In this document: piece after piece, positions 56,845-64,000 of the stretch
Numbering within the stretch: the stretch's first letter is position 1
Layout of the letters: the number at the start of each line of letters is the position of its first letter
Source: Myxococcales bacterium
Lineage (GTDB): Bacteria > Myxococcota_A > Polyangia > Haliangiales > Haliangiaceae
Direction of reading: 5' to 3'
DNA length: 64,000 nucleotides
NCBI GenBank assembly: GCA_016707895.1
Contig: JADJGV010000002.1
Location: 62,001 to 126,000, forward strand
Translations under genes and position numbers: made by a program
The notes under the pieces: generated by a model
What the model was told of the DNA's origin: nothing
Databases searched by the model: none
The model's input: the letters and a program-made list of their open reading frames with translations, nothing else

Positions 56845-57539
56845 GCCTCCAGGCGGTCGTCGTGGTCGTCGCCGATCGATCCATCGCCGTGGTGCTCGAG
56901 CTCGGGCGGGGCGGGGATGGTGACGAGGACCTGTGCGTCCGGCGGGAACACCATGCGTGGGCGGTTGGAGCGGAGGATGACGGTGCCCCTCTGGAGCGAC
57001 ACGATCGTGACGTCGACGTCCTGCATCGGCTGGCCGTTGGCGTAGGTGACCTGGAAGGTGGCTTCGGGCGTGATGCCGTCGTCGCGCCCCAGCCCGGCGG
57101 CGAACTCGTGCCCGTCCACGTAGCTGTTGGTCTGGAGCTCCGCGAGCAGCTTGATCGGCTGGCCCTTGGCGCCGTGGCCAGCAGCGCCCTGCGGCTTGGC
57201 CCGCTTGCCGTCGCCCTTCTTGGGCCCGGTGTCGAGGTAGTCGAACGGGTCGAGGCCGGTCACCGCCTTGACGGTCTTGCGGCCGGCCACGCCGTCGACC
57301 TTCAGCCCGTGGGCCGCCTGCTTGTCGGCGACGTCGTGGGCGAACTCCTGGCTCTCGACCGGCGCGCTCGAGAACGCGTCGCGCTTGAACCCCAGCTTGG
57401 CCTGCTGCACCGGGTTCTTCTGCGCCGCGCGCTGGGCCAGCCGGTCGGTCAGCGCCCGCTTGCCAGCCGCCTTGCCGCCGCTCGCCGCCGCCGGGTCGGA
57501 CCCCGCCGGGGCGGCCCCGCGCTCCTGGTCATACGCCAT
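56841..57539 (-). CDS. Protein with peptidoglycan-binding-like motif and C-terminal beta domain
   Basis: 232 residues with no signal peptide. Residues 20-30 contain GKRALTDRL, close to the 'GKRTLT' motif that I recall in DUF4157-type proteins next to contractile injection systems. Residues 65-90 have GLKVDGVAGRKTVKAVTG, a fragment of the PG_binding_1 fold. After a Lys/Gly linker, residues 120-215 are strand-rich (FQVTYANGQPMQDVDVTIV), like an immunoglobulin or gel domain. It is possibly a cargo or adaptor. GGAGG precedes ATG 57539. The stop overlaps the downstream start. Confidence 0.65.
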   Translation of the reverse strand: MAYDQERGAAPAGSDPAAASGGKAAGKRALTDRLAQRAAQKNPVQQAKLGFKRDAFSSAPVESQEFAHDVADKQAAHGLKVDGVAGRKTVKAVTGLDPFDYLDTGPKKGDGKRAKPQGAAGHGAKGQPIKLLAELQTNSYVDGHEFAAGLGRDDGITPEATFQVTYANGQPMQDVDVTIVSLQRGTVILRSNRPRMVFPPDAQVLVTIPAPPELEHHGDGSIGDDHDDRLEA

Positions 57540-57686
57540 GACCCACCTCCACCTGCGAGAACACCAATCCTTGTGCGGGGATACCTGCCTTGCGTCGCAT
57601 CGAAGCCTCCAGCGCGCGCGACCTCCATGGCCGCGATTGCCGGGGCTATCGACCGCCCCGCCCGCCGGTTGCCGGAAATCGCCGCC

Positions 57687-57823
57687 GACGATCCCCATCC
57701 GATCGTCAGGCCACTCCGGAGCCGACGATCCCCATCCGATCGTCAGCCCAATCCGGAGCGGAGCCGACGATCCCCATCCGATCGTCAGCCCAATCCGGAC
57801 CCGACGATCCCCATCCGATCGTC
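57687..57823. repeat. Array of four hairpin repeats (GACGATC ... GATCGTC)
   Basis: Four copies at 57687-57707, 57724-57744, 57766-57786 and 57803-57823 (periods 37, 42 and 37 bp). Each copy is GACGATC, loop CCCATCC, GATCGTC: a 7-bp stem with a 7-base loop. Copies are identical, and the spacers (AGCCCAATCCGGAGCC-like) also repeat. The array lies 5 bp past the end of the lipoprotein gene at 57829, and is most of what the 289-bp gap before the 57539 start holds. Confidence 0.9.
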
Positions 57824-57828
57824 AGGAC

Positions 57829-58665
57829 CTAGTACCGCGTGCCCTGGTAGACGCCGTTCTGGTCGTAGACCTTGGTGGCGCGGCCGTAGGGGTAGTTGTC
57901 CATGATGGACTTGACGATCTCGTGCTCGCGGCGCTGCTGGTTGGAGAGCAGGGCGCTCACCTCGCGGATGTCGGCGGGGCTGGTCAGCGGGCTCGAGATG
58001 ATCGCGCCGCCACACATCACGAACATCGCGCCGGCCCAGTGGTGCTCGCGATACAGGAAGCCACACGAGCGCCCGTCGGTGTCGCGGAACATCAAGTAGT
58101 CGCCGTCCTGGCTGCCGCCGGGCCGGCTCTCGCCGGGTCCGAACTCCTGGCCGACGTCGGTCGGCACGTCGACGCCGGCGAACTCGGCGCGGTCGCAGTC
58201 GGCGGTGGCTGGGATGGTGGTGGCCTTCATCAGGCACGCCAGGTGGCTGGTCGTCGCGCGCTTGCTGGCGCAGTCCGCGCGGTGCTTGGCTGGGTCGAAG
58301 CCGGCCGCGATCGCGGCGTCCTGCTGCACCACCTCGGCCAGGTGCGCGACCACCGCGGCGCAGGCGTCGTCGTCGGCGGGCGTGCCGCCGCCCACCGCCG
58401 GTTCGTCGCCCGCCTCGTCGTTGTCGGCCCCCGCCAAGCCGGCGGTCGGCGCCGTCGGCGCGGGTGCGGCCGCTGCGCCCGGTTGCGCGCCTGGGCTCGG
58501 TGCAGGCGCCCCCCTGGCCGCAGGGTCGGCGCAGCGCCCGGCCACGCAGACGCGGTCGCCCTTACAGTCGTTGTCGGTCTTGCAGCCCGTCGACGCCTTG
58601 TCGCCCTTGCCACACCCCACCAGCGTCGCCGCGCCAACCATCGCTCCCAGCAGCAGCAGCTTCAT
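57829..58665 (-). CDS. Lipoprotein of unknown function
   Basis: 278 residues. The signal peptide ends in TLVGC (about residue 18). A small disulfide unit follows (CKTDNDCKGDRVCVAGRC), then a Pro/Ala/Gly linker, then an exported domain (about 95-278) with DDDACAAVVAHL, CASKRATTSHLACLMKA, DCDRAEF, RSCGFLY and MFVMCGGAI. The final part is charged and helical (LSNQQRREHEIVKSIMDN). It is followed by the hairpin repeat array, which could act on its transcript. Confidence 0.7.
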   Translation of the reverse strand: MKLLLLGAMVGAATLVGCGKGDKASTGCKTDNDCKGDRVCVAGRCADPAARGAPAPSPGAQPGAAAAPAPTAPTAGLAGADNDEAGDEPAVGGGTPADDDACAAVVAHLAEVVQQDAAIAAGFDPAKHRADCASKRATTSHLACLMKATTIPATADCDRAEFAGVDVPTDVGQEFGPGESRPGGSQDGDYLMFRDTDGRSCGFLYREHHWAGAMFVMCGGAIISSPLTSPADIREVSALLSNQQRREHEIVKSIMDNYPYGRATKVYDQNGVYQGTRY

Positions 58666-58844
58666 GGCTCGATGATATCCGGGCCTTCAAGAATCGCGAG
58701 AACGGTCGACGCCGCAGGCTTTGCCGGCTTGCGCCGCGGCCGCGCAGGCTTTGCAGTGTGGGGGCCGCGGTCACCGTGGATCTACGCAGCTTGCCCCGGC
58801 ACGACGAGTGCAAACACTGTCGTCAACAGCAACGGGAGCACGTC

Positions 58845-59429
58845 ATGCACATCTCCGAAGGTCAGCAAGTCGTCGTCGCCTACGACTTTTCCAACACCGC
58901 CGAGGTAGCGCTGACCGCGGCGATCACCTTGGCGTCGCGCGCGCCGCAGCACGTGCTGCACGTCGTCGTGGCGATCGACGACGATCACCGCGTCCCCGGC
59001 CTGCCGACCAACAAGGTCGACTATGCCTACACCGAGAAGGTGCACGAGCACCTGACCGGCAAGCTGCAGACGGTCTTCGAGACCAGCGCGCCGGGCGTCG
59101 AGATCCACTTCTTCGTCCACGTGCGCATCGGTAAGCCGGCCAAGGAGATCCTCGATCTCGCGCAGCAGATCGGCGCCGACCTCATCGTCATCGGCTCCCA
59201 CGGCTGGCGCGGCCTCGACCGCGTGCTGTTCGGCTCGGTGTCCGAGGCGGTGGTCCGCGGCGCGGGCTGCCCGGTCATGGTGGCCCGCCCCAAGACCTAC
59301 AAGAAGGCCGAGCTGGTCGACATCGTCGACACCAGCAACGAGGTGCACCACAGCTACAAGCGGCCGCACCGCTACAGCTACACCGACAACCGCGTCATCA
59401 CCCGGCCCAACGACTGGCCGCTGATGTAG
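58845..59429 (+). CDS. Universal stress protein (UspA family)
   Basis: 194 residues. The fold begins VVVAYDFSNTAEVAL, with the ATP-type phosphate loop GSHGWRGLDRVLFGSVSEA near 121-139, which fits G-2x-G-9x-G(S/T). The C-terminal 45 residues (KPRPHR-type, rich in His, Tyr and Arg: HHSYKRPHRYSYTDN) are an extension not usual in Usp proteins. GGGAG precedes ATG 58845; the longer frame upstream is antisense to the lipoprotein gene. The role would be stress survival by ATP binding. Confidence 0.88.
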   Translation: MHISEGQQVVVAYDFSNTAEVALTAAITLASRAPQHVLHVVVAIDDDHRVPGLPTNKVDYAYTEKVHEHLTGKLQTVFETSAPGVEIHFFVHVRIGKPAKEILDLAQQIGADLIVIGSHGWRGLDRVLFGSVSEAVVRGAGCPVMVARPKTYKKAELVDIVDTSNEVHHSYKRPHRYSYTDNRVITRPNDWPLM

Positions 59430-59462
59430 CGCGGGCCCGCCTCGCCTACGCCCCTCGCGCCT

Positions 59463-59481
59463 GACCGCGCGCGGGGCGGTC
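59463..59481 (+). terminator. Terminator-like hairpin after the Usp gene
   Basis: Stem GACCGC (59463-59468) with GCGGTC (59476-59481), a 7-base loop, then GCGCTTTCGG. It lies in the 100-bp convergent gap before korB. The T run is short. Confidence 0.35.
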
Positions 59482-59529
59482 GCGCTTTCGGCGCCACCAG
59501 CCCCGCCTCAACCCCACCGCCCGCCCCGC

Positions 59530-60561
59530 CTACGCGCGGATGCCGTCGACGCCGACCTCCCAGGTCATGCCCTGGAGCATCAGCTTACCCAGCTCGCCCT
59601 TGCCCTGCTTGGCGATCGCGTCGGCCACCTGCTGGTGCGCCATGCTGTCGAACGTCGCCTTCTCGTGCGAGTGCAGCACGCCGACCGGCACCGGGAAGTC
59701 CGGGTGGGTCAGGCTGCTGATCAGGTGCGCGTAGGCCGAGCTGCCGCGCTCGCGGTGCACCAGCAGCGCCTCGGGCGCGACGCCGCCCTCGCCGACGTTG
59801 ACGATCTCCGGCACCAGGTCGCTCGACAGCCGGATGCCCTTGGTGCCGCCGGCGAACAGCAGCGGCTGGCCCTCGACCAGCGGCAGCTGGTGGTTGGCCG
59901 CGTCGTCCTTGACCTGATCCCACACGCCGTCGTTGAAGACCGGGCAGTTCTGCAGGATCTCGATCAGCGCCGAGCCCTGGTGCTTGTAGGCGCGGTCGAG
60001 GATCGCCGCCAGGCCCTTGGCGTCGGTGTCGGTGGTGCGCGCGATGAACGTCGCGCCGGCCCCGATCGCGAACTGCAGCGGGTTGAGCGGGTGATCGATC
60101 GAGCCCGACGGCGTCGACGCCGCGCGGGTGCCCACCTTCGAGGTCGGCGAGTACTGGCCCTTGGTCAGGCCGTAGATCTGGTTGTTGAACAGGATGACCT
60201 TCAGGCCCACGTTGCGCCGCAGCGCGTGCAGCATGTGGTTGCCGCCGATCGACAGGCCGTCGCCGTCGCCGGTGATCACCCAGACGTCGAGCTCGGGCCG
60301 CGCCAGCTTGAGGCCGGTCGCGATCGCCGGCGCGCGGCCGTGGATCGTGTGGAACCCGAACGTGTTCATGTAGTACGGGAACCGGCTCGAGCAGCCGATG
60401 CCGCTCACGAACACCGTGTTCTCGCGCTTGATGCCGAGCGTCGCGAGCGTGCGCTGCACCGTGGCCAGGATGGCGTAGTCGCCACAGCCCGGGCACCACC
60501 GCACGTCCTGATCGGTCTCGAGATCCTTCTTGGTCAGCTTCACCAGCTTGGGGGCGTCCAT
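59530..60561 (-). CDS. korB: 2-oxoacid:ferredoxin oxidoreductase, beta subunit
   Basis: 343 residues. It binds thiamine pyrophosphate (GDGDGLSIGGNHMLHALRR near 97-115, NNQIYGLTKGQ near 125) and one [4Fe-4S] cluster with cysteines in WCPGCGDY, GIGCSSR and QNCPVFN. With korA it converts 2-oxoglutarate (or pyruvate) plus CoA to acyl-CoA and CO2 and reduces ferredoxin. Nine bases separate it from korA, so it is the second gene of the operon. Choice between 2-oxoglutarate and another 2-oxoacid rests on overall likeness to two-subunit KOR enzymes and is not certain. Confidence 0.93.
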   Translation of the reverse strand: MDAPKLVKLTKKDLETDQDVRWCPGCGDYAILATVQRTLATLGIKRENTVFVSGIGCSSRFPYYMNTFGFHTIHGRAPAIATGLKLARPELDVWVITGDGDGLSIGGNHMLHALRRNVGLKVILFNNQIYGLTKGQYSPTSKVGTRAASTPSGSIDHPLNPLQFAIGAGATFIARTTDTDAKGLAAILDRAYKHQGSALIEILQNCPVFNDGVWDQVKDDAANHQLPLVEGQPLLFAGGTKGIRLSSDLVPEIVNVGEGGVAPEALLVHRERGSSAYAHLISSLTHPDFPVPVGVLHSHEKATFDSMAHQQVADAIAKQGKGELGKLMLQGMTWEVGVDGIRA

Positions 60562-60570
60562 GGTGATCTC

Positions 60571-62451
<1,881 letters not shown>

Positions 62452-62487
62452 GATTCAACCTTCGGAAGGGGAAGGGAAAGCGACCGG

Positions 62488-62516
62488 ACCCTACCGATGT
62501 CCTCGCAAACGCGCAA
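62488..62516 (-). promoter_or_regulatory. Candidate promoter of korAB
   Basis: On the minus strand, TTGCGC (62516-62511) and TAGGGT (62493-62488) are separated by 17 bp, 37 bp upstream of the korA ATG. The -10 is weak. Confidence 0.4.
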
Positions 62517-62532
62517 TGCCAACTCCGGGACC

Positions 62533-62561
62533 TTGCAGGGGAAGGAGCAACCTTGTATGTG
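62533..62561 (+). promoter_or_regulatory. Candidate promoter of tRNA-Arg
   Basis: TTGCAG (62533-62538) and TATGTG (62556-62561), preceded by TG, are separated by 17 bp, so a transcript would start a few bases before the tRNA. It is back to back with the korAB promoter. Confidence 0.45.
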
Positions 62562-62572
62562 TAGCGGACTAC

Positions 62573-62646
<74 letters not shown>

Positions 62647-62650
62647 CTGA

Positions 62651-63352
62651 TTGCCAAAGACGCTGGCGCAGATCGCCGTCGACGCGGGGCTTCTGTCCCG
62701 GGCGGACGTGATACGCGCGCAAGAGCTGGCCGAGGAGCGGTCGCTGCCGCTGGCGGTGGTGGTGGTCCGGGAGCTCGGGGTCGACGAGGTGGCGCTGGTT
62801 GCGGCATTTCGTCGCGAGCTGCGGATCTTGTCGGTCGATCCCCGGGCGGTGAAGCCCGACCTCGAGGCGCTGCGCCTGGTGCCCCGCGAGCTGTGCCGCA
62901 AGCACCGCGTGGTGCCGCTCGAGATGCGCGGCGGCCCCGACCGCGACGACAAGGAGCTGTGGCTGGCCATGGCCGACCCCACCGACATCGGCGCGATCAC
63001 CGCGATCGAGCGGGCCACCGGGGCCGTCGTCGACGTCGCGCTCCTGCCGCTGTCGGCGATCGACGAGCTGATCGAGCTGGGTGACAAGCAGCTGTCGACG
63101 CAGGTGGTGCGCCGCGCCGGCAAGCCCTACGGCGGCGGCGTGGTGGTCGCGACCCAGCCCCACGCGCGGTCGCTGACCGACGACACCGTCGAGACCACGT
63201 CGACCTCGAAGCTGCGGCTGGTCGAGCTGCCGGGGTTGCCGGAGCCCGACCTCAAGCTGCACGCGCTGATCAAGGTGCTGATCGACAAGGGCGTGCTGAA
63301 GCAGGAAGACCTCGACGAGGCCCTGGCCGAGCTGATGCGCAAGGGCGAGTGA
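62651..63352 (+). CDS. MshEN (type II secretion E N-terminal) domain protein
   Basis: 233 residues, soluble. Residues 1-115 are the N-terminal domain of GspE/PilB-type ATPases, which also binds c-di-GMP in some members (LAQIAVDAGLLSRADVIRAQ, LVPRELCRKHRVVPLEMRG). There is no ATPase domain. The remainder has a Val/Thr-rich linker and a second short helical hairpin (LKLHALIKVLIDKGVLKQED) near 200-225. The start is TTG at 62651 with no ribosome site, directly after the tRNA; GTG at 62709 is the next choice. Its stop overlaps the chrA ATG by one base (TGATG). Confidence 0.82.
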   Translation: MPKTLAQIAVDAGLLSRADVIRAQELAEERSLPLAVVVVRELGVDEVALVAAFRRELRILSVDPRAVKPDLEALRLVPRELCRKHRVVPLEMRGGPDRDDKELWLAMADPTDIGAITAIERATGAVVDVALLPLSAIDELIELGDKQLSTQVVRRAGKPYGGGVVVATQPHARSLTDDTVETTSTSKLRLVELPGLPEPDLKLHALIKVLIDKGVLKQEDLDEALAELMRKGE

Positions 63353-64000
63353 TGCCGCCCGCGCCGGTGTCGCTGGGCGCCGCGGCGCGGGTGTGGGCCA
63401 AGATCGGCTGCCTGTCGTTCGGCGGACCGGCCGGGCAGATCGCGCTGATGCACGAGGAGCTGGTCGTGCGGCGGCGCTGGCTCGACGAGGGACGGTTCCT
63501 GCACGCGCTCAACTACTGCATGCTCCTGCCGGGGCCCGAGGCGCAGCAGCTGGCGACCTACATCGGCTGGCTCTTGCACCGACGCCGAGGCGGGCTGATC
63601 GCCGGCGCGCTGTTCGTGCTGCCCGGCCTGGCGCTGGTGATCGCGCTGGCCGCCGCGTACGTGACGTGGCGCGATCTCGGCTGGGTGGCGGGGTTGCTGT
63701 TCGGGCTCAAGGCCGCGGTGCTGGCGCTGGTCGCCGGCGCGCTGGTGCGCATCGGCGGGCGCGCGCTGCGGCGGCCGGTGCAGCAGGCGATCGCGGTGGC
63801 GGCGTTCGCGGCGATCGCGATCGCGGGCGTGCCGTTCCCGATCGTCGTCGCCGGCGCCGCGGCGGTCGGGTTGCTGGTGCACGGGCTGGCGCCCGACGCG
63901 CTGCCGGCGCCGCCGCCGCTGATCGCGGCCCACGACGACGACACCGTGGTCGGCGCGCTGGCGGCGGCCGGCGGCCTGGCCCACACCCGGCGGTCGTGGC
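63352..64000 (+). CDS. chrA: Chromate transporter family protein, C-terminus cut by window edge
   Basis: 216 residues are visible. The CHR domain begins near residue 5 with VWAKIGCLSFGGPAGQ, then ALMHEELVVRRRWLDEG near 30 and the helix-rich LLPGPEAQQLATYIGW near 60. The two-CHR-domain form (long, about 400 residues) is likely, because the sequence continues past the window and the last visible stretch (PPPLIAAHDDD) looks like the inter-domain link. It would export chromate with protons or act in sulfate-like ion transport. It overlaps the preceding stop, so the two are co-translated. Confidence 0.88.
   Translation, partial: MPPAPVSLGAAARVWAKIGCLSFGGPAGQIALMHEELVVRRRWLDEGRFLHALNYCMLLPGPEAQQLATYIGWLLHRRRGGLIAGALFVLPGLALVIALAAAYVTWRDLGWVAGLLFGLKAAVLALVAGALVRIGGRALRRPVQQAIAVAAFAAIAIAGVPFPIVVAGAAAVGLLVHGLAPDALPAPPPLIAAHDDDTVVGALAAAGGLAHTRRSW

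Noticed and set aside
57687..57823. CRISPR array
   Set aside because: Only four copies, spacers nearly identical, no cas genes.

Overview
The window is a compact, very GC-rich chromosomal segment with genes on both strands, short gaps and many convergent or divergent pairs. It most likely comes from a deltaproteobacterial-type myxobacterium (Myxococcota, perhaps the Haliangium/Kofleria side). This is inferred from a CdnL-type CarD protein, many outer-membrane-type lipoproteins with Asp/Ala 'D-x-DA' linkers, an IgGFc-binding-type lipoprotein, a Ser/Thr kinase fused to TPRs, an SRPBCC-class III cyclase fusion and two zinc aminopeptidases. No phage, insertion sequence, integrase, CRISPR array or rRNA was seen.

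Layout. 1-4545: lysA (cut by the window edge) and argH, then a dienelactone hydrolase and a DASS/SLC13 anion transporter. 4663-5100: a protein that is about 47% methionine. 5280-13188: cdnL, pepA, a small basic protein, a DUF72 protein, transaldolase, a TIG lipoprotein, a Nudix hydrolase, trmB, an XRE-cupin regulator and amt. 13445-14036: rplU-rpmA with a good promoter and a terminator-like hairpin. 14209-23211: lipoproteins, an M1 aminopeptidase, an amidohydrolase, a small acidic protein and a class III cyclase.

23218-36477 is the most unusual part. Two operons diverge from a 62-bp gap. The minus arm encodes a TPR protein, a 1591-residue membrane/coiled-coil protein, a small anchored Cys-rich protein and a beta-propeller-like protein with a winged-helix-like C-terminal part. 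The plus arm encodes a second TPR-like protein, a two-domain AAA+ ATPase of the type found with extracellular contractile injection systems (eCIS), and a HEAT-repeat protein. No sheath, tube or baseplate gene is present, so this looks like a stand-alone or accessory ATPase system. The ATPase gene has an apparent frameshift near its 5' end.

36554-64000: tyrS, an array of seven 14-bp palindromes, small secreted proteins, an M2 (ACE-like) peptidase, membrane proteins, a Gre-factor homologue, the kinase-TPR gene, a polytopic glycosyltransferase-like protein, a methyltransferase, a POT peptide transporter, an IgGFc-binding lipoprotein, a metallophosphatase, an MgtC/DUF4010 protein, a peptidoglycan-binding-like protein, an array of four hairpin repeats, a universal stress protein, the two-subunit 2-oxoacid:ferredoxin oxidoreductase korAB, tRNA-Arg(CCG), an MshEN-domain protein that starts four bases after the tRNA, and a chromate transporter cut by the window edge.

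All functional calls rest on motifs read by eye. No database search was run.
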